Origin: Ephydatia muelleri
Taxonomy: Eukaryota > Porifera > Demospongiae > Spongillida > Spongillidae
DNA: 64,000 nucleotides
Reading direction: 5' to 3'
Assembly (NCBI GenBank): GCA_013339895.1
Contig: JABACO010000001.1
Span: 7,908,982 to 7,972,981, forward strand
In this document: positions 45,101-59,847 of the stretch, one piece after another
How positions within the stretch are numbered: the first letter of the stretch is position 1
How the letters are laid out: each line of letters opens with the position of its first letter
Translations under genes and position numbers: made by a program
The notes under the pieces: model-generated
Seen by the model: the letters and a program-made list of their open reading frames with translations, nothing else
Told to the model about the DNA's origin: nothing
Databases searched by the model: none

Positions 45101-45770
45101 CTGGCAACAGATGTGGAAATGGATGCAGATAACTATGCAGTGTATCAGTACAAGTTGTACACTTCACCTGTTTTAGACCGTTTTGAATATCAATGCAGTA
45201 TAGACAGAGGTGAAGTTGATCATTGGCCAATGGAATTCTTACATCCAAGTAAGAGTCGTGTAAAAGTGGACAAGGAGGTTTACAAAAGTATTGAGGATTT
45301 TTGCAAAAAAGTATACAACACGGATGGTAATGTTTATGCGAATCCTATATTGACAAATTTGGACGGTGTGCAGTGAATGGACAAACATACTCCTCTGACT
45401 TTAATTCTACAGACAGGGGTTCTGTAGTAAAGGCCTTATTTGTGTTAAAAGATAGCAATGAACTTCAACCCTATTTTGGAATTATCAGGTTCTTTTTCAA
45501 GCTATGTGTTACTTGACATATGACACAAGTAATGGCAAAAAGAATGAAGTGTTTGAGAATTCCTTAGCATATGTAACGTGGATGTGCTTCAAAACACCTC
45601 AAATTGATAAGACTACTGGGCTTTATATGGTAAATGATGCATTTATGAACAAGACAGAGTCATGAGCCCTAGAAGATTTTTGAACCGTTGTGCTCTTGCA
45701 CCCACTGGAAGAAAAGGAGCAGCATCATATTATGGCACTGAGCTTCCACGTTAATTAATATATAATGTCT
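42112..45770 (+). pseudogene. TNP2-type CACTA transposase, multiply frameshifted
   Basis: N-terminus MPPRVCAQKRVGLYACNCSKC then, across a 9-A run (42175-42183) that breaks the frame, CRYSYSTVCRHR: a C-x-C-x2-C...H zinc motif. An acidic region is at 42930-43360. The core is 43368-44189 (FIVCPNDSCNQLY; LSIGLLLNVDWFKPF; MSVINLPRNERFKKR; GIIPGPTEPKGNVNTFLQPM) and 44185-45376 (KVSQYLGHKADLGCSRCNF; TDPMHTFLLGMV; HMALHICDIISDYGPPHGYW; AYERMNGYLSEILNN). These are hallmarks of transposase family TNP2. A one-base shift joins the two ORFs near 44183, and others lie near 43365, 45362 and 45490. Coding similarity continues to about 45755 (NEVFENSLAYVTWMCFKTPQ). It is dead unless the shifts are sequencing errors. 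Confidence 0.75.
42540..42846. other. Unassigned open region in CACTA element 1
   Basis: Both strands are open (plus 42571-42846, minus 42794-42552). Neither translation is recognised. Could be an intron or a captured fragment in the transposase gene. Confidence 0.3.
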
Positions 45771-46311
45771 TATGAGTCAAGTTTGTCAGTTATTATACAT
45801 ATATGTGTGTTCTTGCTTCAATGTAAAAAACATTCCATTACTTATTTTGTTGTGGTGCACGCATGGCATCTCTGAACAATGATTAGAAATTGTGCTGTTA
45901 ACATTTCTACTATAAGCATAGCGGAAGCGGGGGGGAAAATATTATGTGAAATCAAAACATGATTTGCTTATAGTGTAGAATCATTCACCTGATTTGTAAT
46001 GTATGGAAAAATCTTTTCGAGATTTCACATTTGGAAAATCTTGTTATGATTCATGAAATCTGTATAAAATCATATGCGGGAACAAAATGTGATTCGACGC
46101 ATTTTTTTCCTGTGCTACGCGCGGTATATTTTCCTGAGATACATGTAAATGCCGCTTCGCTTTTGGTACCTTATTAACTGAAGAAATTGCTGCACTTCAT
46201 TCATTTCGTTCAATATATTTGTTTGCATGCTTGTTATCAGTTCGTGGATTGTTTCCTTGAGTTGATTCGATTCACATTATTTATACATTCACACCGCGTT
46301 GGCAAAACCTC

Positions 46312-46400
46312 CCCCGGGAGCCACGATCGTCCCGCTGCATCTGATGGTCTACTCACACGAGGAGTTCCGTAAAAACTACTTGGTTCGATCCCGGCTCCAG
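46312..46400 (+). ncRNA. tRNA-like segment or SINE head
   Basis: GGTTCGATCCCGGCTCCA at 46384-46401 matches a pol III B box and tRNA 3' end. GGGAGCC at about 46317 could pair with GGCTCC to close an acceptor-like stem over about 83 nt, but a proper T-stem and a clear A box are not seen. More likely a tRNA-derived repeat than a working tRNA. Confidence 0.3.
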
Positions 46401-46472
46401 TTATCCGTCGGGGTTGAGCTGATACCATGCATGCAAGCACAAGCATTTATAAACGTATCACAGCCACACAAA

Positions 46473-46630
46473 AAAGTGTGAAGGTCACCCGTTTCGTGGT
46501 GTGACGGCTCCCAGCCAATAGGCACTCCAAATCAGGTGTGACCTTCACACCGAATATATAAACGGGTGAAATCACTCTTAAAAAGTGGTGAGTTCACACC
46601 GCCTAATGGTGATTTCATTCCACCGCAGAG
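46473..46630. repeat. Two adjacent hairpins (GTGTGAAGGTCA, GGTGAAATCAC)
   Basis: AGTGTGAAGGTCACC at 46477 pairs with GGTGTGACCTTCACAC at 46536. GGGTGAAATCAC at 46564 pairs with GGTGATTTCA near 46605. This suggests two small foldback elements side by side. Confidence 0.65.
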
Positions 46631-47080
46631 CCAGTATTAATAACCAGAATTATAATCGTATAAAGTCAAACAAATAATAACGCAGTATGAGAAAGAATGT
46701 TTAGAACACAAAATAGCAAGTGTTCCTTCATGGAGGCTGTATGACAGGCCTGTGTCCCACACACATCCACACTGCTGTTCAGTTGGTCTTCAAATCATTC
46801 TTTTCTGTATTAATAAATAACACTGAAATCAAAATTGGCTGGAGCTTAACTGGTTACACATGAATGGACCTGTTATTTTTGTATGAATAAATATTAATTA
46901 ATACACCTACTACCCAAACATATGCATATACATGTACATATACACATGGACGTACCCAAATAATGTCCATTGTCGTTTCTGCCAACGCTCCTGAAGGCAT
47001 AGAACCAGCTAGTCCAAAAGGAAGTAGAGTGGCAGGTATACTAAGCAACAATAGTGCACTTAATACTTGACCACACCCAC

Positions 47081-47285
47081 CTTGCCCATCCTGGCTGTAT
47101 AGACAGCTGCAAATGTCCTCACAAGGTTATATATAGCCTTCATCCTGGTGGGGCTATGAGACACCAGGGGCTCAGAAGATTAGCCTGAAATACAGGTGTG
47201 GGAAGTGAAGATAGAAGTTTGCAGTTTGACTTACCGTCCCCTCTTGCATGGTTACAGCTTTCTCTACGAAACTGAATTGTTCAGC
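47081..47285 (-). other. Candidate minus-strand exons
   Basis: MKAIYNLVRTFAAVYTARMGK is encoded by 47143-47081 and ends at AAG/GTGGGT. An upstream segment ends ATGCAAGAGGGGACG/GTAAGT near 47233. A possible downstream exon at about 47040-46960 reads IPATLLPFGLAGSMPSGALA. Signals are suggestive but I could not build a consistent model, and the product is not recognised. Confidence 0.25.
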
Positions 47286-47834
47286 TGAACCTAATTAGCA
47301 ACGAAAAATGACGCTACTTCACACATACATATGGCAATGGCAACAGTGAGTCATTTCTCACAATTGTGTGCCATTTGTTCATTCTGAACAAGGATAAAAG
47401 CTTTGTGCAACGCCTATGGGGTCGTATATGTGGGGTCGTATCCGCGATGGAGGTAATGTGTTGCTTTGTAGTGATTTCGAAGGACTTGGAAATAGCCGCT
47501 TTGTGAGTGTTCATTATTGAATGGCAAGGTAAGCCTTTGTCTTCCTGAGAGTACACGTTATTAACGAGACAAATGGCTTCGTGTTGCAGTTGCTTTAAAA
47601 ATTTGTCTCACCTGTACACAGCAGATAAATGCGTTGATTCAATTCTTGTTTTCCAATTGACTTATTGGTACAAAATGTTTACACCGGGTATGTGAACATT
47701 TTATGAATAAATCATTGGAAATCAAGAATTAATTCGACGCGTCTTCTTTTGCTGTATAGTATCGTGAAGGTAAGCCTCTATAGGCTCTTAACTAGTTTGG
47801 CATGTTGGCCCAAGCGATCTGTTGAGCAACCGAA

Positions 47835-48200
47835 ATGGCAGAAAAACTGACCGAATGGAGCGCGGTAGAAAAAGGTATTTATGCATTACCTGTATTCATG
47901 TCTCAGCTTTTCCGATCGATAAGTCTTCAATAGGTTTTAACTGTTCAAAATTTGCTACGTCAAGCAACTGTGACATAAGTCGAAACACGAGACTAGAAAG
48001 GTAAGCATTGCCTATTTCTCCCCCACCAGATAACGTCTCTGTTGTGCCAGGCTGCTTCTCTGGATGACATTATGGTGAGATACGATATCCGACGATATGT
48101 AATTAAACAGTTGTCATTCTGTTCAGAGCGCCTTGGATTGAGTAAGCAGATTGGAGACAATACTAGGGTTCTTGGATCAAAGAGAACCACGAACTGTTAG
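47835..48200 (+). CDS. Candidate small multi-exon gene, unknown product
   Basis: ATG at 47835 (MAEKLTEWSAVEK), donor GTATTT. Exon 47907-48000 (FPIDKSSIGFNCSKFATSS...) with donor GTAAGC. A 24-nt exon 48051-48074 (AASLDDIM) with donor GTGAGA. Exon 48129-48200 (RLGLSKQIGDNTRVLGSKR..., stop TAG). Splice signals are good and three of four joins keep frame. The second-to-third join is off by two bases, so either a border is wrong or the gene is damaged. No domain recognised. Confidence 0.35.
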
Positions 48201-48314
48201 TTATGTTGTTGTGTTCAGATGTTGCGAGATTTTTAAAATTTAAATTATAAACGAACGAAACATTTTAAAAACCATTGCAGCATTTCAAGTTCATCATATT
48301 CCATCTGATTTCCT

Positions 48315-48538
48315 TTAACCGATTAACGCCGAGAGACGCACATCTGCGTCAAAGATGTGTTTACCATTACTAAAGAATTCTTCCAGACCCTTTGAAAGAT
48401 TATACGATTACAAGTTATTCATGTTCACGGCTTCATTTAAAATTGTTTTCCTGCTACCTAACATTTCTCTGCTGCCTCATTTAGTTGATTTTGGACAACT
48501 CTACTTAAGCAAAAAATATTCCGGCGTTAATCGGTTAA
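48315..48538. mobile_element. 224-bp TTAA element with perfect 17-bp inverted ends
   Basis: Starts TTAACCGATTAACGCCG and ends with its exact complement. An inner small hairpin GACGCACATCTGCGTC follows the left end. The TTAA ends suggest a piggyBac-type or similar MITE, distinct in sequence from the one at 26893. Confidence 0.8.
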
Positions 48539-48619
48539 TAGATGTAACATCAAATACTTAGTATGTTATAATTAGTTGAGAATTATCTCATCAGACTGTG
48601 TTATACATACTGCACAGCC

Positions 48620-49595
48620 TTTAACATGTCCGCCCAACAAGCCCAGCTGGTTTGTGCCATGGGGGTTTGGGGCTTCACTCCCTGCCCCCATCATTCGTGT
48701 GCTGTCTTCATTGCCTCCCTCTGCTCTTCAGGTTATGGGAAAGCTGATGACTAGTAACTCATCAAGGCAGTTAATGTGTACATGAGCCATGTCTCCCAGT
48801 CAAACGCAATGACTATGGACACCATTCTGGCATCTCCCATCTGCCAGAAGGAGCTCTCCATGCGATTGGATGACCATCTGTTTAGAGCACTCTTTGATGG
48901 CTCTTCATTGGCCAACAGAGGCAGACTTTCTTCTGTGTCTGTGCCTCTTGGTTATCAGTGATCCCTTCTATTAGCCTTGGCTATACATCTGGATCCAAAT
49001 GACTTTCAGACAGCGATCAAGTGTGTGCTGGCTTGGAACAGACACTTCAAAGACCTCCCTCTAAGCATAGCCGTAGATCCCCTTGGGCACCACTCTGTGA
49101 CTTGCAAACCAGGAGGTGATGTATAGTTACTCATCATAACCATGCACCTATGGGATGTATTTGTTGACCCCTGCCGTTGTGCCCACCTACAGTGGTCTAT
49201 CTGCAGACTGGGGCCATTCCCCCCTCCCTGCACTGCTGATGTCCTGATCAATGACTGGGAATTGGGAAAGCCAGCTGCACTTGACTTCACAGTAACATCC
49301 TCCCCTAACGTCTGGTACAACAGAGGGTGCAGCAGCTTTGGTAGTCGAGGCAAGGAAGCACATCGCTAATGATCCGAAGTGTGAGGAGTTGGGTTGGGTC
49401 TGTGTGTTGATCAATGGCTGTTGAGACATATGGTAACTGAGGTAAGGAAGCTAGGAGCACTATCACCCAGCTGGCTTCTCGTCAATCCATTGTCTCTTTG
49501 TGTCAAGAGTATTTTTATTTATTTATGGAAAGTTGAACTTTTCCCTGGTTTGGTCCATCGTCATTCAGGCAAGACTGGTCATCTGAGGGTCCTTT
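48620..49595 (+). pseudogene. Decayed reverse-transcriptase-associated C-terminal domain
   Basis: Plus-strand pieces: AQQAQLVCAMGVWGF, MRLDDHLFRALFDGSSLANR, LGHHSVTCKPGGDV, FVDPCRCAHLQWS, ADVLINDWELGKPAALDFTV, AVETYGNWGKEARSTITQL, in several frames. This order (LGHHA-V-T-C-GGD, then an R-x-ADVL...G.PAA-D-VTSP block, then VE-G-WG-EA) is typical of the region that follows reverse transcriptase in common sponge and cnidarian retroelement ORFs. Multiple stops make it a pseudogene. No RT core is seen upstream. Confidence 0.6.
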
Positions 49596-50335
49596 AGACT
49601 AAGTGTAATTAATTGCAGACATGTATGTCACGACATTAATTATTATGAAAATTTGAAAATTACTAAATGTCAGTTGCGTTTTGTTAGCAAATATTTTTTA
49701 AAACAACTCAAACATGAATCACTAAAAACCACAACAGTTACACTTTTAATAGATTTTGACTATCACATCATTTTTATACAATGTCAAATGGTAGCTTTTA
49801 ATTGTTTTCATAGTGGACTTATTAGAAATGTTATAATTGATTTGTTGATCCTGAAAAACCTTAATATAAAATATTTGTTGATCCTGAAAAACCTTAATAT
49901 AAAACTTTTAATTTTTATAACGTTTAATTTAATAATATGAATAATTTTAATAGCATATATTAATCATCTTCCTCTGCACATTCATATCTTATGCTACTTA
50001 TGCATAACAATTTAACAAAAGTAACTTCAATAACTTTGTTGGGTTTTGATATAATGGTTACAAAAATCTAAATCTAATTTAATTGATAGTATATTTGCCT
50101 GACTACTGCAATGCAAACAATTAATCAAGTTAATAAAACCCAAGTTCTATAATTTTAAAACCATTGCATTCAATTGCGTATATATTCAGCAGCCCTTTCA
50201 GAAGTGGGTAAATTTGAGCATTTGAATTGAGCTGATCAGATAGACACTTGTACATTTATCGATTGTACATACACACACACACATACATCATACATATGTT
50301 GTAGTAACATTGTATCATGTGCAGGTTTCAATCTT
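49596..50335. other. A/T-rich intergenic DNA; no gene seen
   Basis: Very A/T-rich. A 30-bp tandem pair TTGTTGATCCTGAAAAACCT... lies at 49843-49905, and a short (AC)n at 50267-50283. Confidence 0.6.
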
Positions 50336-53427
<3,092 letters not shown>

Positions 53428-55158
53428 CCGGTACGGTAATAATATCACTGAGTGATTCTTTGACCATCCTTCCCAAAATGCTCACTCATCAGTGAGTAAG
53501 AAGTATACTGTTGATGTATCGATGTGTCTATGCATGGAGAGCAGGAGAGAAAGGACTGACGGTTGTTTTGGCTGCATGGTGACTCTTGACTGATTTATAT
53601 TTATAGTTTCTGTCTGGGCTGGTGACTCTTCAAGGCATAATTCTTACTGCCACACCAAGGAATTTCAATTGTGAGCTGCTTGGCCAAGGGTATCACATGT
53701 CGTGTCTTAGTTTTTCGATGGAACCAAAGTACAAACTGAACTATTTAGAGGGTTTTGGAGAGCTCGTGTTTTGTGATAGTGTTAAAGTAATACATCTCTA
53801 CCAGCATGGCACAACATTCTCCAAAAGTTCATTTTGGTCACGTCTTCGGTGATCATCACAAATTACAAAGTAGGGGCATTAAATATGGGTTATGTTGCTC
53901 AGTCCGAAAAGAGGCCTGTGTGTGGTCAAAATAACAGGGGCAGTGTGGATTTATTTAATGATTTGCAATGAGTGATGTACCAAGGAACACTTGTTCTTTG
54001 GAAAAATAATAGCATTAATTTACGCAATGTCTTGCTTATCTGGACTGTTGTATACAAAAGTATATGTCTTGTATGTGAAATGCATTGTAGTTGATTTGAT
54101 TGCCAAGCCATGCAATCATTACATTCACCGACTCAAATTCTGTTTATTGATGCAACAAGTTATGGATTGAAGCATTCTAGCACAATGCCAACACTACAAC
54201 TCCTTATGAGTGGAAGAAACACACTGCTGAGGAATGCATGCAAGGTTTGACAGATTACCAACATGTCTGAACAAGTTGATACATGTGTATCTATATTTAT
54301 CTTTATTCAGATCTGCAATCCCACATCACCGCATGCCATTCATGTAAACTTGTTTAAAAATCAATTTGAAAAAAAATAGCAAGATTACTGCCTATGTATG
54401 GGCTATTTCTGGGTATGATTAATCTTAAAACCTCAGGGGTTGGAAAGCAACTGATGGTATGTGTTCCATTTAACCAGCTCAGCAAAAGGTCACAGCATGC
54501 AGTCACTCTTAGAAAAGCCTACAAGTATAAGATCTGCATATCTCTACCATACATGGCTCTACGTATGTATGCATGTATGTATGTATGTATGTATATGTAT
54601 ATGCATGTACACTGTAGCTGCATGCTACAAGTTTGTCTCCCTTCCCCTCTCCTAAATTGTATGCCCCAACGTATGTATGCCAGTGTACTCTGATGTATGC
54701 CGATAGCCAGGTTTGGCCTATTACATAATACCTTGCCTTCCGATATCCGAACGCCCTTCTCCAAAAGCCTTGTCAATGTGTTGGTGCGTGTGTGTATGTA
54801 TGTGCGTATGCAAGTAAGTGTATGCGTTTGTATGTACAAAGGGCGGATTGAAAGCTTGCGTTTGTCTATGTATATGCGTGTGTAAGAGTATACGTGTGTA
54901 TTTGTGTATCACCCGGAAGCACATACAATAATGGCGGATTGAAAGTTGGGCAGTATGCACGTACAAGCCTTCTTATAGGCCTACATGCATAAACGCAAGC
55001 GTATCAGTACACACACAGAGTGTAATACGTACTGTAGTATTGTAACTGATCTTGTATATTGTAAATATTAATTTAAAAAACGTGACTTTAGGTGTTTGTC
55101 TTAGTTATAAATCTTGCAGAAATTATAAATTGAGCTGTATTATTATTTGCGTCAAATT
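53428..55158. other. Intergenic; simple repeats, no gene seen
   Basis: (GTAT)n at 54560-54605, and TGTATGTG-like variants at 54785-54905. No supported gene. Confidence 0.6.
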
Positions 55159-55459
55159 CACAGGGAAAAAAATGATTTTACGATGGTAGAAATGTAATGT
55201 ATTTTTGTTGTAATGCAGTGTGTATCGTGTGGTAAAACATTGTATATGCGTTATTTGAAATACAACAAAATTGTGCTTTTACTACGGTTGTATTTTTCAC
55301 AATGGTTGTAAATTTTACTATGAATTACAACGTATTTACAGTAAGAATACATCAAATTTCAACGTTACACGTGGCATGAATGGCATGCAATAGAATACAA
55401 TCATTGCATTCACGTTTTACAACGTTTGTACAACGTTTAACAACGTTGTACTACGCCTC

Positions 55460-55537
55460 GTGCCAGGCCTTTCCTGTCGTCTCGTACCCAGACCCGCAGT
55501 GCCAGGCCTTTCCTGTCGTCTCGTACCCAGACCCGCA
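55460..55537 (+). repeat. 39-bp tandem duplication
   Basis: Two exact units beginning GTGCCAGGCCTTTCCTGTCG. Confidence 0.97.
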
Positions 55538-55708
55538 TGCAAATATTGTGCACAAAAAAATTTGTTTCCCAAAACGTTCAATTACGAACCATATAGCAGC
55601 AATACACGCACTACAGTATAGTGTCTTTTTTTGATAGCCCAGCAGCTCTGTTAAGGGTAACCCTTTTTTCTTCCACTAGCCGGTTTCCAACATGTGCCAT
55701 CATTTCTC

Positions 55709-56353
55709 TCAACGTACAGTTCTTCTTTGGCCTTGGAAGCCAGCATTATCAATTGCTGATACCACTGAATTAAGGCTTGGTTTTGTAGCATGACTCCTAC
55801 TCCACCACTTTTTGGTAACCAGAACAGCATCAGCTTCATCCACGACATTTGCGATCTATTAGAATTGAAAGTAAAACTGGATATTTTGTAACCTGAACAT
55901 ACCATTTGTTGGCTATGTAGAAATTCTTTGTTGAGCCTGATTGACCTAGCTCTCTGTAGCTCATAGTCAGACCTTTCATCACCACAATCTGCACAACTCA
56001 ATTCCAAACCCTAATGAGTAATTGAGGTGATTGAACTGCATCATATGAATTTGCTCACAAGACACTGTTTAGCTGTTGACTAAATGTTGTGTATTAATTG
56101 GAATGATAATTTCTTACATGCATGCAAAGTGCATACCTCCGATCCTGACAGAGCAGTGCGCCTATTTGTACCTGCTCTCAATGGTAGCTCCATCTGCGAT
56201 CTGGATGGTGTAGATACCTGCTTTGTTGTTGCTGGCTGACTTGAATGTGATGTACTGCAAGGCAAATCAGTCACAGAGGTAGAGGTATACTGCACGCGTG
56301 CATGTGTTTTTGCAACACAGAGATTTTCTAGCACACGCACAACAGTTGTGAAC
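55709..56353 (-). CDS. Minus-strand gene of CACTA element 2, 3' exons
   Basis: Exons 56353-56137, 56010-55903 and 55855-55709 join in frame with good GT/AG sites (acceptors TTAATTGCAG, ACTCATTAG, TTCTAATAG). The product ends TTVVRVLENLCVAKTHARVQ..., SCADCGDERSDYELQ, ANVVDEADAVLVTKKWWSRS, PSLNSVVSAIDNAGFQGQRR and a TGA. Upstream exons are not resolved. I do not recognise the family; a C-x2-C pair is visible. Its divergent position relative to the zinc-motif ORF mirrors element 1, so it is probably the accessory gene of the element, though a captured host gene is possible. Confidence 0.5.
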
Positions 56354-56773
56354 CTGCAATTAAAAAATAATTTTGGCAGCTTCTGGAGTGACGTGACTGC
56401 TTGGTGGGGATGGAACCTATGATAAAGAAAGCAACAGCAATGAAACGCAAGCAGCACCATATAGCTATTTGCAAACCGTTTCGAAATCCTCAATAGTTGG
56501 TAACTCGTGACTGCCCTGTGGCACAGTAAAAAAAACGTTTTGTGTGTGTGTGTGTGCGTGTGTGGCATGGTTCATTCATTAGATATCCGTTACATTGATT
56601 ACATCAGTACCGATTTTAGAGGACGCTTCAAGTTGTTGACTTCATTTGCGGCTCTGCAGAAACTTGCTGGTTTGCCTTCACTAGCACTATATACACTCTT
56701 CCTTCCGACTGCCAACCGTCGTATGGCCTCATCAATTGGCCGTTCTCCAAGCGCACACCACGATGCCGCGAAT

Positions 56774-57118
56774 TGGGCTATTCCATTATTTAATTATACA
56801 CCCCTACAGATGACAATAAATGGTGTCCAGGGGGGTATAGTGATTATGTCCCGGGGGGGTGGTCATTAAATCCCTGTCCCGGGGGGTTAGAAGGCATAAT
56901 AGAAGCTTGTCCAGGGGGGAGTGGAACAACATAGAAGATTGTCCAGGGGGGTGGGGCAAAACAGAAGCTCGTCCAGGGGGCATTTACAAGTCTGTCCCTG
57001 GGGGATAGAGGTATAATACAAGCTTGTCCAGGGGTTGTTTTTATAAATTGTCCCGGGGGTATACGTTTGCAATTATTGTCATCTGTAGGGGTGTACGGTT
57101 AAACAATGGAATAGCCCA
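56774..57118. mobile_element. MITE with GGGCTATTCCATT ends and internal GTCCAGGGGG repeats
   Basis: Left TGGGCTATTCCATTATTTAA...CACCCCTACAGATGACAATA; the right end is the complement with few changes. Between them are about eight irregular units with GTCCAGGGGGG or GTCCCGGGGG. The TTCCATT...CACCCCTA end is familiar from MITEs in cnidarian and sponge genomes. Nested in CACTA element 2. Confidence 0.8.
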
Positions 57119-57410
57119 TTGTACCGCAAACCAGAGGTGGGCACTCCGATTAACGAGTCGAGAGAGGAGTAAAGCGCCCTTCAGAGTTATCTTCTAACAC
57201 TAGTTGTTCTACACCCTCAACTGTAACAACTATATAGTCTGCTCCGGCCATCTACATCTGCTACATACAATGAATGACCTTACCAGCGGTTGACGGCTAA
57301 ATTATTCATTCAAAACCGCGCGCATTCATCACGTGCGAAGCAATAAGATAAGCACTTACACAAACAAATTTGCCTGTCCGACTATATCACGTTATGCACC
57401 ATATAGATAA

Positions 57411-57752
57411 ATGTGCGCAGCATTAATTCAATCCAAACGAACGAAGCAGGTTCCATGTCCTTGCCCCATTTGTAACGGCCAACAGCGTGACAAAAGAACA
57501 GCTGTAAGTCATGCTCTCCGATACAAGTGCAGTCCATCAGTTCTAGAGGAAAGTGATAGGCGTCTTGCGGAGGTTGAAGGTTCTGTTGAGGGAGGAATGA
57601 CAACAGTCAATGACAGCCATCCTGTGGAGGAAGAAGGTATGATAATCGATAATGGCCATCCTGATGAATACGAAACACAGCACACTAGTTTTGAAGACTC
57701 CCTTACCCCATATGCAAACAAAACACTCAAACCAGATGGTGGAGATGCATAA
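57411..57752 (+). CDS. Zinc-motif N-terminal ORF of CACTA element 2
   Basis: 113 residues: PCPCPICNGQQRDKRTAVSH gives C-x-C-x2-C...H, the same kind of motif as the start of the TNP2 gene in element 1. An acidic tail follows (EVEGSVEGGM, SHPVEEEGM). Probably the transposase N-terminus, the rest being deleted. Confidence 0.5.
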   Translation: MCAALIQSKRTKQVPCPCPICNGQQRDKRTAVSHALRYKCSPSVLEESDRRLAEVEGSVEGGMTTVNDSHPVEEEGMIIDNGHPDEYETQHTSFEDSLTPYANKTLKPDGGDA

Positions 57753-57808
57753 TGTGGCACGTGCCTTCAAAAAGATGGTAAAAATCAACAGTTAATGGCA
57801 TAGCTACT

Positions 57809-58018
57809 ATGTACAGAGTAGGTGAGTATGTGGCAGTGCAAGACCACCAGTCTGAAGGTACTGAATGGATAGTGCAGATTACAGCCCTTCTTGTGTATGG
57901 ACCAGTTAACAATGCATATGCACACTTCTTCAATGGTAACTACTTTGCAACAAGAACACACTCCCTGCCCAGAAGGGCAACACTAGCCGACATGCAGCTG
58001 ACTTGATATTCTAATTAA
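57809..58018 (+). pseudogene. Short ORF with BAH-like segment
   Basis: YRVGEYVAVQDHQSEGTEWIVQIT, then LVYGPVNNAYAHFF, resembles part of a BAH or transposase C-terminal beta domain. Its end (THSLPRRATLADMQLT) is the start of the satellite array, so the array grew from the end of this gene. Confidence 0.35.
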
Positions 58019-59060
58019 TCGCCACTTACACATACAGAATGCTACACAGGCACAAAAGGAAAGACACCCAAAGCGTCACAACAAGATCACACTCCCTGCC
58101 CATCACAGAGACAGCTCTGTCAGAAGGGCAACACTAGCCGACATGCAGCTGACTTGATATTCTAATTAATCACCACTTACACATACAGAACGCTACACAG
58201 GCACAAGAGGAAAGACACCCAAAGTGTCACAACAAGATCACACTCCCTGCCCATCACAGAGACAGCTCTGTCAGAAGGGCAACACTAGCCGACATACAGT
58301 TGGCTTGATATTCTAATTAATCACCACATACACATACAGAACGCTACACAGGCACAAGAGGAAAGACACCCAAAGTGTCACAACAAGATCACACTCCCTG
58401 CCCATCACAGAGACAGCTCTGTCCAGAAGGGCAACACTAGCCGACATACGGTTGGCTTGATATTCTAATTAATCACCACATACACATACAGAACGCTCGC
58501 TACACAGGCACAAGAGGAAAGACACCCAAAGTGTCACAACAAGATCACACTCCCTGCCCATCACAGAGACAGCTCTGTCAGAAGGGCAACACTAGCCGAC
58601 ATACGGTTGGCTTGATATTCTAATTAATCACCACATACACATACAGAACGCTACACAGACACAAGAGGAAAGACACCCAAAGTGTCACAACAAGATCACA
58701 CTCCCTGCCCATCACAGAGACAGCTCTGTCAGAAGGGCAACACTAGCCGACATACGGTTGGCTTGATATTCTAATTAATCACCACATACACATACAGAAC
58801 GCTACACAGGCACAAGAGGAAAGACACCCAAAGTGTCACAACAAGATCACACTCCCTGCCCATCACAGAGACAGCTCTGTCAGAAGGGCAACACTAGCCG
58901 ACATACGGTGGGCTTGATATTCTAATTAATCACCACATACACATACAGAACGCTACACAGGCACAAGAGGAAAGACACCCAAAGTGTCACAACAAGATCA
59001 CACTCCCTGCCCATCACAGAGACAGCTCTGTCAGAAGGGCAACACTAGCTGACATACAAT
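57950..59060 (+). repeat. Satellite array, period about 150 bp
   Basis: ACTCCCTGCCCATCACAGAG starts units at 58091, 58242, 58392, 58549, 58700, 58851 and 59002. A first unit at about 57958 lacks 20 bp. Units are about 95% alike or better; the downstream ones share ACATACGGTTGGCTTG while the first two have ACATGCAGCTGACTTG. Confidence 0.95.
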
Positions 59061-59847
59061 ACACACCTATACCAGGGAATGTTCTGATTACATTACTGTA
59101 CATGTAAACACATAGAAGAGTGAACAGTTGACTCACCCTATGTCGGACCACCGTCACATACACAGGTGTATTGGCATTGATTCAGATTAGTAGAAGGCCA
59201 GCACTGTTGCGCACTTACTGAGGGCATGAAGGGAAGCAAGACAAGAATGTATTAGAATGCACACTTGTAGGCCAACACATGCCGTCACGCACCTATATAT
59301 GTAAATACCGAAAGCGGTGCGCACTAAACAAGATGAAAGTGGTCTAGAATAGAAACGCACATGCACACACAATCGCACTTATCTAACGCCGCCCAGCATA
59401 CTGAGTACACGCACGCACTTCTTCAAACACCGCTCCTCCCAAACCCCATTTACGATTGATGCGAGAATGAAAGATTAACGCACAAGCTGAGTAGCATGTT
59501 GTTCAAAAGACAAGAGATACTCAAATCTCTGTCCTCCTGAGGAGCTCACACAAAGACCAACCATCACGTGTTACGTCGCAAAAAGCAGATGTGATCAATA
59601 ATTTGTAACCATTGTAAACCCTTGTATTTGTAATTACGCAATGTTTTCACTACGTTAGTTTGCCCAATTACAATAGCTTACAACGTTTTGTCATGGTACA
59701 TCACTCGAATGTTGTAATTTGTTGTAATTTTTACAACAACGTATAGCAGCAACGATGTATTTCAAAAAACCATGGTTGTTCTATGTTGTAGAGAATGGTA
59801 AAACATGGTAAAATAACCATTGTATTTTCAACTTTTTCCCTGTGATT

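Larger units (their letters stand above)
40711..46114. mobile_element. CACTA (EnSpm) transposon 1, two divergent genes
   Basis: Inverted ends CACAGGAAAAAATTGCGTCG and its near-exact complement, about 5.4 kb apart. Both subterminal regions (40726-41000 and 45940-46080) are packed with AAATCA/TGATTT motifs, the typical CACTA subterminal repeats. It encodes a TNP2-type transposase (+) and a coiled-coil protein (-) from a shared 48-bp intergenic promoter. Flanking triplets are ACA and CTA, so the expected 3-bp duplication is not exact. Confidence 0.75.
55159..59844. mobile_element. CACTA (EnSpm) transposon 2, ATT duplication
   Basis: Ends CACAGGGAAAAA and TTTTTCCCTGTG with exact 3-bp direct repeats ATT (55156-55158 and 59845-59847). 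Subterminal regions (55180-55450, 59590-59830) carry many TACAACGT, TTGTAATTT and ACAACGTTGTA motifs. Inside are a minus-strand gene (55709-56353), plus-strand ORFs with a zinc motif (57411 on), a nested MITE and a satellite array. The TNP2 core is not present, so it is non-autonomous. Confidence 0.85.

Noticed and set aside
58091..59040. Possible CRISPR array (regular repeats)
   Set aside because: The full 150-bp unit repeats, with no unique spacers, in a eukaryotic transposon; it is a satellite.
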